A stretch of DNA of 64,000 bases from Closterium sp. NIES-65 (lineage: Eukaryota; Streptophyta; Zygnematophyceae; Desmidiales; Closteriaceae), in NCBI GenBank assembly GCA_948144175.1, contig CANXME010002409.1, positions 1 through 64,000 of the forward strand, written 5' to 3'. Both the position numbers and the translations under genes were made by a program. The notes under the pieces are model-generated. The model saw nothing but the letters and a program-made list of their open reading frames with translations. It ran no database searches and was not told the origin of the DNA. Within the stretch, counting starts at the first letter, position 1. Every line of letters begins with the position of its first letter. This document shows positions 23,811 through 34,700 of the stretch, one piece after another.

Positions 23811-25002
23811 TAATGCCGTCGCGGGAAATGACGCACTCAGAAACTCCAACTCCTGCTTAAAAAACTCGCACTTAAAGCCCTTGGTGATGAGGTGGTTCTC
23901 CTGTAGCCACTTAAACACTGCGTCGAGGTCGCGGAGGTGTTGTTCCCTTGTCCTGCTAAAAATCAAGATATCGTCCAAGTAGACGATTACACATTTGTCG
24001 AGGAGCTCCCAAAAAACCCTGTTCATGGTTAGTTGGAATGTTGATGGCGTGTTTGTGAGGCCGAACGGCATCACAGTGAACTCGTAACTTCTGTAGCGTG
24101 TGTAAAACGCGGTCTTATGGCAATCATCAGCGAAGACCAGAATCTGGTGGTAACCGCCACGCTAGCCAATTTTTTAGAAGTAACGAGTGCCGCGAAGTTG
24201 GTCGAGAAGGTTGTCGGTGCGTGGGATTGGGTAGCGAAACTTGATTGTCACCCGATTGAGCGCACGATAGTCGATGCACATGCGAAGCCCGCTGTCCTTT
24301 TTCGGTGTGAACACGATCGGTGCTGCGAAGGGAGAAGTACTGGGTCTGATGAAGCCTTTCTCCAACAGTGCATCAATTTGACTTCGCAGCTCCTAGAGTT
24401 CTAGCAGGGTCAACCGCCATTGTGACCAAACAATCGGCTGCGTGCCAGGTTCCAGCTGTATTTTATGGTCTTCAGGTCTCTCGGGTGGCAATCCAGGTCG
24501 CAGATCGTCGGGGAAGATGTCAAGGTACTGTCGAATCAGCTCCGCTAAATTCGGTGGCACGGCTGCACACAGCTTCTCGATGTCTTTTCCGTCAGTGTCC
24601 ACTGCCAACTCGCATAAGCAAATGGCAAACAGCTGCGCGCCTCGATTGAAGTCGCAAGCTATAGTGATAGCTTTGACGCACACGGCTTGGATGTAGTCAG
24701 GTGTCCATGCATGCAGCGTAATGAGCCCCTTGTGCTTGCTGATGCTGCACGATCCCGTTGTGTAGTCGATGATGGGGTTGTGTCGTTGCAGCCAATCACG
24801 TCCCAGCAGCACGTCATACGCGTCCAGCATCGTCACGAGAATCTTCATGCTGAAGCCGAAATCGTTGCCGCATTCGATCCTCACCGTCTCTGTTTCCTCC
24901 AAAATTGCCATAGGCGTCCCATCAACAAGGCGAGCGTCGATTTCAGGCAGACACCTGTGAAGTTGCAGCTTGCATAGTTTTGCTGTCGCCAATTTGAAAA
25001 GG
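23811..25002 (-). pseudogene. Gypsy-1 reverse transcriptase and protease region
   Basis: Minus-strand Gypsy pol between the Copia-2 and Copia-4 insertions. Protease side: LDAYDVLLGRDWLQRHNPII, near 24.80 kb. Reverse transcriptase: [56 protein letters not shown] and the active-site segment VIVYLDDILIFSRT near 23.97 kb. Broken at several points. Confidence 0.88.
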
Positions 25003-25128
25003 TGTGAAGAAATGAGGAATGAATGAACTAGCAAGCAGGTGGGTACAAGTAGGAAAACCTAGAAGTGTGGTACCCAATATTGTCTACCCCACTACAACCT
25101 ACACAGACTATAGCATATGAGTTTGACA
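25003..25128 (-). repeat. 3' LTR of Copia-4 (126 bp)
   Basis: Minus strand TGTCAAACTCATATGC to TTTCTTCACA; preceded on the element strand by CTATGGGGGTG. Confidence 0.92.
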
Positions 25129-25325
25129 CACCCCCATAGGCAAAGTGGGGGAGAACAAGAGGTCACAAGACCAGTCAAGCAAAGCAAAGCAAGCTCAGGG
25201 TGGATCACAACGTCACCACACAATCCGAGCACAAGAGCAAGGCCAAAAGGCCAGTTCACATGCAAGATCATATATAAAGGTAAACAAGCAAGTGAAGGTA
25301 TAGAAAGATCACAGTACAAGCAAGG

Positions 25326-28300
25326 TCAAGAAGTGAGCAAGTGAGGCCAAGTAGGCACAAGACCTAGCATCGTACAAAAGCGCTGATGATCACAAGGCGG
25401 AAGTGCCTCGGTAAAGATATCAGCAGTGTTGGCCTCAGAGGCCACGTAAGCAAGGCGCAGCTGACCATGCTGCTGCAGCTCACGAGCAAGGAAGTAACGA
25501 AGAGCAATATGCTTTGTTCTGTGCTCCAGTCTGTGCTCCCGACACAAGGCCAGCATGGCCTTGTTGTCTACGTACAGAACTGGAGGAGAACGAGGCGGCT
25601 CTCCTAGGTCATTCAGCAGGTAGGTGAGCCAGCGTAGCTCTTGTGCAGCCATGGCTCCCGCGTAGATCTCAGCCTCACAGCTGGAGCTGAGAACAGAAGA
25701 CGAGCGGGTAGACCGCCACGAAATAGAGCCGGAGCCAAGGCAGAAGGTGTAACCCTATGACAACAGCTGCAGAGCCTGGTCGTCAGCCCAAGAAGCGTCA
25801 GCGTGACCTGTGAGGACTACTCGACGTCGCCCTCCAAGCACTAGCCCCATGCCCGACGTACTGCACAAGTAGCGCAACACCCTCTTCGCTGCAGCCATGT
25901 GCTCTGGTCGGTGTCTCCCATGAGCAACATAGCGTGCCAAGACGCTAAGAGGGTATGCAAGGTCAGGTCGTGTGCAGGTCATCAGGTACATGAGGCAGCC
26001 AACAAGCTCTGGGTACGGGCCACCCGGCTCTATGGACTCATCCAAAGGCAGAGCTGAGAGCGAGTGGCGAGTAGACAGAGGAGTGGCCTGAGGTGAGGAG
26101 TACGTGAAGTTGAAGCATGTGTGACTGAGTCAGGGTAATGGTGCGCTGTGCTCTGTCCCGGGTGATCTGCAAGCCAAGGTAGCTGCGCAGTTCACCCAGG
26201 TTTGTGCACGTGTGTCTCTTCTGCAGCTCGGACTTCACGTGGGCGAGTCCAGCATTATCAGCAGTGGCAAAGACCAAGTCGTCGACGTACACGAGGATGT
26301 AGAACGGCGGCAAAGAGGTGTCGGTGCTTAGAAACAGCGACGGGTCGGCAGTAGAAGGAGCAAACCCAAGAGCCGCAAGTGTAGTCCTCAGTGTGTCGTG
26401 CCACTCACGGGGCGCCTGGCGGAGACCGTAGACTGGCCGCCGGAGGCTCCACTGGGTACCAGGAGGAAACGACCCAGTGAAGCCAGGTGGGCGGCGCAGC
26501 CAGATCTCCTCGTGCAGGCTGCCCTGCAGGAAAGCTGTGCTGAAGTCAAGAGAGTGAAGCTCGTAGTTGCGCTGAGCGGCTATGTGCTACAGCACCCGAA
26601 GAGTGGTCATCTTCGGGGTGGGAGAGAAGGTCTGAAAATAGTCAACTCCCTGCCGCTGACTGAAGCCTCGAGCCACGTAGCGCGCCTTGAAGACAGGCGG
26701 AGAACCCGGCGGCCGCTTCACCCTGAAAATCCACATGCCACTGACGATGTTCGCCCCAGGTGGGGGAACCTCGTCGACGTAGGTGCCTGTGGACTTCCAG
26801 AAAGCCATCTCTGCGTCCATGGCTTACTGCCACTGAGAGGAGTAGGGATCCTCGATCGCCTCAGCGTACGATCGAGGAGTCGGGATGTCTGGTGCATCCG
26901 GGTCTCCCTCAGGGGCAATCAGCGTGGACACGAGATGAGGCAAAGCAGCAGCAAAACACTGGAAGTCCTCCTGCGTGTCCTCAAGGACGTCCGTGCTAAG
27001 AGCACACTCACCCCCGACGGACAGAGGAAAGACAGACTCAGACTCAGCAACAACACTAGCAGCGTAGTCTAGACGACAGCGAGCAGCGAAGTCGACAAGC
27101 TCGGCAACTAGGGCAGACGCAGCAGTGGACTCAAAGGAAGGGTCAGTGACAACAGTAGCCAGGAGACACGTGACAGAAGGACTGGCAGCACGAAGAGAGT
27201 CAGACTCCGGGTCAGGAAGAGTAGGAAGAGAGGACTCTGGAGGAGACGGCAATGGGACACGCAAAGGAGCAGTGGAAGGACGCAGTGCCATCTGGTGTAT
27301 GCCTGGGACCGCAGGAGGACGCGGACGCGCAGTACAACCACTAGTGCGAGTAGCACGAACGGGCAACGCAGGACGAGACGTAGGCTCATGACGCTCAGCA
27401 AGACCTCCACTAGGACCAGTGTAGGGAGAAGGAGCAGGTAGAGGGGAGGCGGGTTGTAACTGTGACTTCGACTGGACAGGCGGTGGACACTCTAAGGGAG
27501 GAGCAGGACTAGTAGAAGGCGGAAGACCAAGAACGTGCTCGAGGAGCGGAACGAAGTACGGCCGCGGCCGCGCAGCGCCTCCAGAACCAGTAGGGACAGC
27601 ACCAGTACCCCCAGCGGCAGCACCAGCGCCAGCAGCACCTCCAACTCCAACAGCGCCAACTCCAGAACCCTCAGACGGACAAGCGCCAGCAGAAACACCA
27701 GCGCCAACACCCCCAGCAGCTCCAGCTCTAGCAGCTCCAGCAGCACCAACTCCAGCACGACCGGCAGCTCCAGTACCGCCAGCAGCTACAGTAGGACCAA
27801 CTTGAGCAGCCCCAGCAACACCCCCAGTCCCAGCAGCTCCAGTACCGCCGGTACGAGCACCTCCGGGACCAGCAGCAATAGTAGTACCTCCAGCTCCAGC
27901 AGCACGGCTCCAGCACCGGGCAAACCACTCGCGCAGCTCCTGTGGAGAGAGTGGCTCCCGCCTTGACGAAGCACCGCCAGCGGCCACACGAGCAGACCCA
28001 GCGCCCCCAGGCTCCGCACCCCCAGGTTCCGCACCCCTAGGCTCCGCACCCCCTAACTCAGCACCCCCACGCTCAGCACCCCCTGACTCAGCACCCCATC
28101 CTCAACACCCCCAGACTCAGCACCTCAAGACCCAGCACCCGCAGGCTCAGCAGCTCTAACAGCACCAGAGTCAACAGCTACCTCGACAGGCTCGACTGCG
28201 TCTACCTGGGACACACCTGACGGGGCAGGACCCTGAGGGGGGAGGGGGTCTACCGGGGGAAGGGGCGCAGTGCGGTAGGGGAAGAGACGGTAGTAAGGTA

Positions 28301-30070
28301 CCGACTCGTCAAAGGTGACGTTCTGGGAGGACAGAACACGGCGCGAGGTGGGGTGGTAAAACTGCCAACCAGGTGCATCAGGGGGGAAGCCAAGGATGAC
28401 GCAGGGAACCGCACGGGGGGACAGCTTGTCCGCAGACAAGTCGCGGACAAACGCCCGAGATCCCCAGACCCGAAACGCACACGCATCGCCAACCTTCCCC
28501 GTCCACCGCAAGGTGGGGGAGGTCTCGGGCAAGGAGACCCGGGGCTGAAGGTTGAGCTGATGCGCTGCGTATTGAACCGCAAACGGCCACAGAAAATGGG
28601 GGGCAGCCACATGCATCATGGACGTACGAGCGACGTCCATGACCATGCCAATGCGGTGCTCAGCAATCCCATTTTGCTGTGGAGAGGCCGGAAGCGTGAA
28701 GGTCTGGCGGATGCCCTGTGCACGACAGAAGGCTCCGAGACGGGCAGAGGAAAACTCCCCGCCTCTGTCAGAGTGCAGACGCAGAACAGGAAAGTCCGAG
28801 CCGAAACTCTCTCTGAGCTGGAGACGAGCTGCGCGGATCCAGTCGATCAACACCTCAGTGACGTCACCCTTGCTGCGCAAGGGGAAGACTGTGGTGTAAC
28901 GCGAGAAGTCGTCAACCACCAACAGGAAGTAACGTTCGTGCCCCTGTCCACGGACGCGGGCGGGGCCCCACACGTCCATGTGGAGAGTCTGCAGAGGAGC
29001 CTCTGTCGAAGGAAACTCGGAGGAGTGAGGGGCGGCGCGCTGCCGCCCCTCGACGCAGGGGACGCAGGTAGGGCTAGGCCCTGGAGGTAGGGGAGGGAGA
29101 GACCGGGGGAGACCAGAGACAAGTGCACGCGAGGCCATGCCTCTGAGACGAGGCAGGGAGGGGTGGCCAAGGCGGTGGTGCCAAAGGAGAGTCTGGTGGG
29201 ACAGTAGACGACACGAGCAGGGAGCAGACTCAGGACCAGACCTGGACGCTGCAGCAAACACCTGACTCGACGCAGCTACCTGACCAGGCTCAGTTGCCGT
29301 AGGAGACTCAGTAGTAAGTGTGTACAGGCTCGACCCCGGCCGACGGGTGAACGTGGCCAAGTGTCGGCCTGTGCGAGCACACGTGCAGTGGGTCACCCGC
29401 TGACTCGCACGAGTGAACTGGTCAACCCCCCTATCCTGTAGATCAGCTCCACTCACCAAGTTCGTAGAGAACGAGGGGAGGTAGAGACCTGACAGGGTGC
29501 CAGAGGGGGCTGCCGGGCACGGTAAGACAGTGGAGAAGCGAGCAAGGACAGGACCACCAGAGGGGTCCGCCAAGGAGACCGCAACCGGCCGACTAAGCGG
29601 CGTAAGCGTGGTGCGGTCTCGAAAGAAGGAGCGGGAAGCACCCGAGTCAAGGGTGAAGGTGTGTAAGGCCTGAGCCGACGTGGTACCTGAGAGAGCAGAC
29701 TCACCAGCACCTGGGGCAGCAGACGCACTAGCACCTAGAGCAGCAACCTCACCAGCACCTAGAGCAGCAGCCTCAATGCCCGGGTCAGGTGGAACACACA
29801 GGTAACAGTCACCCTCATCACTTGTAGGCAATGCATACATGGCAGTGTAGATAGCATCATAGTCAAGAGTATAGATATCTACCCGCAGCCGAAGCAGCTC
29901 CACCCAGTTGGGGAGCTTAGCCGCGTCGCCAAACTCCGTACGCCAGGCGTCGCTGAGACGGGCAAAGCAGCGGGACTCTGCGTGACCAAACGTCCCGCAA
30001 GGCTGACCAGTCCGAGCACCAGTGCGAATGACGTACGGACAGCGAGCAGTGGCCCGTGACCCGTCACGCT
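25326..30070 (-). pseudogene. Copia-4 Gag end, protease, integrase, reverse transcriptase, RNase H
   Basis: Minus strand, in order: Gag zinc-type module CPYVIRTGARTGQPC... near 30.0 kb; protease LDSGASRSFFRDRTTL near 29.64 kb; integrase with HHRLGHPSLPRLRGMA, CVPCVEG, HMDVWGPARV, HSDRGGEFSSARLGAF and QQNGIAEHRIG. A linker rich in alanine/glycine follows, then reverse transcriptase (FYILVYVDDLVFATAD near 26.29 kb) and RNase H (YVDNKAMLALCREHRLEHRT). One frame stays open for about 590 codons across protease and integrase. A handful of breaks elsewhere. Confidence 0.88.
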
Positions 30071-30400
30071 AAGCGTACCACTCACGAAGCTGCTGGGACG
30101 AAAGGACCACTCGCGGACGACGCTGAGGCTGCACCTGGCCACTGCAAGTAGCTGCCGGACTACTCACTCCTGGACGACTCCCACTACGGCCACCCCGACA
30201 ACCCCAACTAGCGTACCACTCACGAAGTTGTTGGGGGGTGAGGGACTCACGCGGGCGACGCTGCAGCTGCACGTGGCCACTACAAGCAGCTGAGGAACGA
30301 CTCACTCCAGGCAACTCCCACTACGGCCACCCCGACAACCCCAACTAGCGTACCACTCACGAAGCTGCTGGGGGGTGAGGGACTCACGCGGGCGACGTTG
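30068..30400 (-). repeat. Tandem repeat of about 140 bp in the Copia-4 Gag
   Basis: The segment coding QQLREWYA (a motif found once in the other Copia Gags, just before the zinc-type module) is repeated about 2.3 times, with units starting near 30068, 30214 and 30351. Confidence 0.7.
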
Positions 30401-30574
30401 GAGCTCCATCAGGCCACGCCAGGAGCAGTTGTAGTAGTAGAAAGAGCAGCAGCAGTAAGAGCAGCAGTAACAGCAGTACGGACAGGGCAGTGCTCACCAG
30501 TGGCGAGAAGGGCAGGCGTACGACAGCGGCAACGGCGATGCCGCTACCACTGTAGAGCGAGAGCTCCGCGGCAG

Positions 30575-31500
30575 CTGCAGGGGTGGCTGCTTCAGGGGCG
30601 GCTGCTGCAGTGGCGGCTGCTCCAGGGGCGGCTGCTGCAGTGGCGGCTGCTCCAGGGGCGGCTGCCGCAGTGGCGGCTGCTCCAGGGGCGGCTGCTGCAG
30701 TGGCGGCTGCTCCAGGGGCGGCTGCTGAAGTGGCGGCTGCTCCAGGGGCGGCTGCTGCAGTGGCGGCTGCTCCAGGGGCAGCTGCTGCAGTGGCGGCTGC
30801 TCCAGGGGCGGCTGCTGCAGTGGCAGCTGCTCCAGGGGCGGCTCGGCTGCTGGACGACTCGGCGGCTCAGCTGCTGGGCGGCTCGGCGGCTCGGCTGCCC
30901 GCTAGGGGCGGCGACGGGGCCGGGTAGGGGCGGCGACGGGGCCGCTAGGGGCGGCGACGGGGCCGCATAGGGAGGGGAGCGGCGACGGGGCCGCTAGGGG
31001 CGGCGACGGGGCCGCGTAGGGGCGGCTACGAGGCCGCGTAGGGGCGGCGACGGGGCCGCGTAGGGAGGGAGCCGGCGACGGGGCCGCTAGGGGCGGCGAC
31101 GGGGCCGCGTAGGGGCGGCGACAGGGCCGCGTAGGAAGGGAGGAGGCAACGGGGCCGTTAGGGGCGGCGACATGGCCGCGTAGGGGTGGCGACGGGGCCG
31201 CTAGGGGCGGAGACGGGGCCGCTAGGGGCGGCGACGGGGCCGCGTAGGGGCGGCGACGGGGCCGCGTAGGGGCGGCGACGGGGCCGCGTAGGGAGGGGAG
31301 CGGCTACTGGGCCGCTAGGGGCGGCGATGGGGCCGCGTAGGGGCGGCGACGGGGCCGCTAGGGGCGGCGACGGGGCCGTGTAGGGGCAGCAACGGGGCCG
31401 CGTAGGGAGGGAGGCAGCAACGGGGCCGCTAGGGGCGGCGACAAGGCCGCTAGGGGCGGCGACGGGGCCGCTAGGGGCCGCGAGGGGCCTGGAAGGGCGG
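30575..31500 (-). repeat. GC-rich tandem repeats in the Copia-4 leader
   Basis: Two kinds of repeat. At 30575-30845 there are about nine 30-bp units (GGCTGCTCCAGGGGCGGCTG type). At 30900-31490 there are GGGGCCGCTAGGGGCGGCGA units of about 21-35 bp. The frames they hold (alanine/proline repeats) are by-products. Confidence 0.8.
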
Positions 31501-31504
31501 CTAC

Positions 31505-31635
31505 TGAGAAGACTGAAACGAGAATGAATGAACTATGAACGAACTGAGTACAAGTACTAACCCTAATTGGGTTGTACCCCTTATGGGCTACCCCACTATA
31601 GCCTACACAATAAGCACAAGCTATATGTTCTGACA
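31505..31635 (-). repeat. Solo Copia LTR in the Copia-4 leader (131 bp)
   Basis: Minus strand TGTCAGAACATATAGC... to ...CTTCTCA, related to the Copia-3/Copia-5 LTR type. Flanked by GCTAC on both sides (31500-31504 and 31636-31640) with no internal element left. This is the normal product of recombination between two LTRs. Confidence 0.88.
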
Positions 31636-31834
31636 GCTACGGGGCCGCTAGGGGCGGCGACGGGGTCGCTAAGGGTGGCGCGAGGGGCCGTGAGAGGGGC
31701 CTCTAAGAGAGGTCGACAAAAGGGCAGCCCACAAGGCGCGCCTCGGGCAGGAGTGACTGTCGCTCCGGTCAGAAAAAAAAGTTTCAGTGGTGGGCCCAAG
31801 GAAGCGTTCCCACTAGGGAACCTGCTCTATACCA

Positions 31835-31960
31835 TGTGAAGAAATGAGGAATGAATGAACTAGCAAGCAGGTGGGTACAAGTAGGAAAACCTAGAAGTGT
31901 TGTACCCAATATTGTCTACCCCACTACAGCCTACACAGACTATAGCATATGAGTTTGACA
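31835..31960 (-). repeat. 5' LTR of Copia-4 (126 bp)
   Basis: Differs from the 3' LTR at 2 of 126 positions; followed on the minus strand by the primer-binding site. Confidence 0.92.
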
Positions 31961-31965
31961 AAAGG

Positions 31966-33364
31966 CTATGGCTGGCCCCTCCATTGACGAACATTTTCAG
32001 GTTATTTTTTAACACTTTACCAGCGACCAGCACAGGGTGATCCACATGATTATCCCCGTTATTCGGTTGAGTGCGATCGATCGCATGAATCGGAACCACG
32101 ACTCGGTGGGGACAGTGGTGTTCGTGCGGCGGAGCACAGTCAGTAAAGGGCCCGCTAATTACTGACTCTTCCCATTTCTCTGCTCCTTCCTATTGGGCGT
32201 TTTCTCGGGGCAGCCGTGCATGAAGTGACCCGTCTTCCCACGCCGGTAGCACGGTCCCTCAGGAGGACGGCTGGGTGTATGGACTACATTGATTGTGGCC
32301 CGTTGGGTCTGACCACGAAAACGGTTTCCGTCCCGGGAAGCTGTTCTCGCGTACTGCATCTGTGCATCCGAGGATTCCGCCAACCGTACAGCTTCCAGGA
32401 ATGATGTCGGGCGGCCCCGGCGCACCTCGTATTGAACTTCATATTGAGGCCGCTGACGTATTTATCCAACCGTTCCACTGATGTCATCCACTTGGTCGGC
32501 GAGGCCCATAAATGATGCTGTGTAGTCTTGGACAAATGCCAACTGCGACCAGGCACGCAGCTTCATGCGAGCTTGCTCCGAGGCGGATGCGTACTTGAAG
32601 CGATCTCGGAAGGCTGCGCCCCACTCCTTCCACGTGCGTATCTTGGTCACTCCAAAGGTCGATTCTGCCACTTGATTAGCCGATGTTGAGGTCCCGTCGC
32701 TCGCATGTGTCACACCTGTCGGAGTCCCCGTGTCCAAGGTCCGGCGCCACCACTCAAACGATGCGCCTCGCAGAAGGGATACTGCTTAATTAATACGCGT
32801 GGCATCGTTGTTGACGTTTGATGCAGTGAATAAGACTTCAACACCGAAAAGCCACCCCTTCACTATAGTAGTCTTGTCCGTAGGGTTGAACAGGGGCGGG
32901 TTGTTGGGTTTAATATTGATCGTCGTTACTGCAATTGGAGTCACTGCCGCTTGCTGCCTATCTTCTTCTTCATAGTTACGTGTGAGCTCGTCCAACGGGT
33001 TGCTGACCGTTTGACTGTTGCTCTCGCCTTCTTCGCCGGGCGACTCCTGGCGCGGTTCGATGTTTTCCACACGTAGTGTTGTCACTTTTGCCGAGAGACT
33101 CTGCACTATTGCCTATAGCTCTGCCATTTGCGCTAGCATCTTGTTCAATGCCTCCTGGTCCATGTGTCGCATGCTTCGTCTGGTGGGTAAGGGGGTATCC
33201 GTGGCCTTTAAGTGAAGGGAAAGCAAAAACTATCGGAGCCGGGCAGGTTAGAGTTAACGAACCTTGCAGCCAACAGCTTTGCAGTCCCTCGTAGTGACCA
33301 CATCCGTGCCACCAAACTACCCTCGAAAAGCGGGGTGGACTAGGAAAGTAGCTCTGATACCAGA
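31966..33364 (-). pseudogene. Gypsy-1 protease start, Gag and leader
   Basis: Minus strand: primer-binding site at 33351-33362 and a leader of about 130 bp. Gag lies at about 32.16-33.18 kb, with a retrotransposon-gag-like region (TFGVTKIRTWKEWGAAFRDR, LRAWSQLAFVQDYTASFMGL) and then a zinc-knuckle-like segment GKTGHFMHGCPEK. The start of protease (NGGASHSLLS) lies just before the Copia-4 insertion. Broken at several points. Confidence 0.82.
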
Positions 33365-34007
33365 TGTTATGAGAGTGCGCGGAATAATGAATAACGAGAC
33401 TGCGATTGAATGAACTGCCAATACAATGTCAGAATCCCAACCACTAGACCATTGGGATAAAAGGGCTTGTTTCAGTAGCGGGTCAGTGCGCCCATAACCC
33501 CCCAGGCGAACGCGCATGTAACCCTCTCCAGGATCAATCGGGCATCCAGAGTGCAGATCTACTGACACCCCCCAACACTGGGAGGCCCAGGACTAAGCAC
33601 ATCGGCAACGGCCTACTTGTGCATACACCGGGATTCGAACCCGAGACCGCTCTGATACCATGTCAGAATCCCAACCACTAGACCATTGGGATAAAAGGGC
33701 TTGTTTCAGTAGCGGGTCAGTGCGCCCATAACCCCCCAGGCGAACGCGCCTGTAACCCTCTCCAGGATCAATCGGGCATCCACGGTGCAGATCTACTGAC
33801 ATACAATGAAAGCACGCGCTAATAGTGGCTACCCTAGCCATGAGGGAACCTCATAAAATGAGGTTGGGTGCAGGTTTGGCGATCGAAGGGCCGAAGGCGA
33901 CGCGAGGAGCCTCGGCATCGTTGATGTCAGGCGAACGTGCACAGTCCGAAAATCGGGTTGTACATGTAGCAGTCTACCCCGATAAGGAATTCGGGAAAAT
34001 TCTTACA
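33365..34007 (-). repeat. 5' LTR of Gypsy-1, interrupted by TRIM-A
   Basis: LTR of about 263 bp without the insertion; minus strand TGTAAGAATTTTCCCG... to ...CATAACA. Blocks match 6764-7110. Confidence 0.8.
33427..33801 (-). mobile_element. TRIM-A, 375-bp miniature LTR element with tRNA-like core
   Basis: Two 141-bp LTRs (33427-33567 and 33661-33801, 3 differences) flank 93 bp of interior, with target duplication TACAA (33422-33426 and 33802-33806). On the minus strand the 5' LTR is the right one. The primer-binding site TGGTATCAGAGC (33649-33660) follows it, and a GGGGGG tract precedes the other LTR. The LTR end holds TGGTCTAGTGGTTGGGATTC, close to a tRNA-Glu D arm with A box. The interior holds GGTTCGAATCC (33631-33641), a B box. 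No coding capacity. A near-twin is TRIM-B. Confidence 0.92.
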
Positions 34008-34043
34008 CCCACACTATTACTCTTACCCTTTCTTGTGTACATC

Positions 34044-34319
34044 TGTAGTAAGTCGTAAATGGCTCAGCTAGTTAGATGCGATCTATGAAAGGTATTGTTG
34101 TGGTTTCAAAACTCGTGTCAGGAATTTCGGTAGTGCACACCTTGTTGTTTTGTTTTGCAAAAATTCCACATATTCTCGATACGAAAGATACGGAATCTGG
34201 GTAACTAGGATGAAAGACTCATATAGTGAGGGAAAAAAAAATCGATAACTCGGATTTCATCAGGGTAAAAGCGGTAAGAAGTCTGGGAGGGTGACGGGGT
34301 TAAGGTAACAAAAAAAAAA
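34044..34319 (+). mobile_element. Possible tRNA-derived SINE
   Basis: GGCTCAGCTAGTTAGATGCG (34061-34080) resembles a tRNA A box region and GGTTTCAAAAC (34102-34112) a B box, at a normal tRNA-like distance. An A-run ends the stretch at 34310-34319. No clear target duplication was found, so this is tentative. Confidence 0.35.
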
Positions 34320-34375
34320 CGGTCACCAGTTAGTGCAATAGGGGTACCGTAATATACCCTGACATTTTGGGGTCT

Positions 34376-34540
34376 GCTAGGCGGGAGGCAATACGATGTT
34401 GGGTGGATGCAGGTTTGGCGAACGGAAAACTGAAGGCAACGCGGAATAGCCTCGCAATCGTGAATGTCGGCCGAACGCGCGAAGGTCTGAAAATGTTGGG
34501 GTTGTACGCGTAGCTATCAACCCCGATAAGGAAAATGGAT
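34376..34540 (-). repeat. Diverged fragment of a Gypsy-1-type LTR
   Basis: Shares the blocks GATGCAGGTTTGGCGA, CCTCGCAATCGT, TGTCGGCCGAACG and CCCCGATAAGGA with the Gypsy-1 LTRs at 6950-7100 and 33860-33990, but is clearly more diverged. It indicates an older member of the family. Confidence 0.7.
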
Positions 34541-34544
34541 TTCC

Positions 34545-34645
34545 TTACAAAAGCACTATAGTCGTAACTGGCATCTTAGATATTGCTATTCTGAGTAGCT
34601 TTCTTTACGTCTCATATCAAATCGTTTTCTAAAGCGGAACATTGT
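34545..34645 (+). repeat. Segment repeated at 48748-48850
   Basis: TTTCCTTACAAAAGCACTA, GTCGTAACTGGCA, ATATTGCT, TCATATC and AATCGTTTTCTAAAGCG recur in the same order and orientation at 48748-48850, with scattered differences. Function unknown; no coding potential seen. Confidence 0.65.
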
Positions 34646-34700
34646 AAGTGAAAGGTTCATTCGACTGCTAGTGTCAGCTCATAGTCAAATGAGTCAGCAA

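Larger units (their letters stand above)
25003..31960 (-). mobile_element. Copia-4, Ty1/copia element inserted in the Gypsy-1 protease region
   Basis: Minus-strand element, 6958 bp, with LTRs 31835-31960 (5') and 25003-25128 (3') and target duplication AAAGG (24998-25002 and 31961-31965). Primer-binding site TGGTATAGAGCAGG at the 5' LTR. Parts: long GC-rich leader (30.56-31.83 kb, itself holding a solo LTR), Gag (about 29.9-30.4 kb), protease (near 29.64 kb), integrase (28.3-29.26 kb), linker, reverse transcriptase (26.05-26.84 kb) and RNase H (25.3-25.8 kb). LTRs differ at 2 of 126 positions. Broken, about five breaks. Confidence 0.93.
6764..34007 (-). mobile_element. Gypsy-1, chromodomain-bearing Ty3/gypsy element, host to several insertions
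   Basis: Minus-strand Ty3/gypsy element. Order: 5' LTR (33365-34007), primer-binding site TGGTATCAGAGC, leader, Gag with a zinc-knuckle-like segment, aspartic protease, reverse transcriptase (YLDD), RNase H, integrase, chromodomain, purine tract (8639-8656), 3' LTR (6764-8638). It is interrupted by SMALL-1, Copia-2 (between reverse transcriptase and RNase H), Copia-4 (in the protease region) and TRIM-A, each with a 5-bp target duplication. The element is broken with more than ten breaks besides the insertions. It is older than everything inside it. Confidence 0.9.

Noticed and set aside
30583-30927. Frame coding repeated AAAPGAAAAV
   Set aside because: A 30-bp minisatellite in the Copia-4 leader, on the strand opposite to the element; not a gene.
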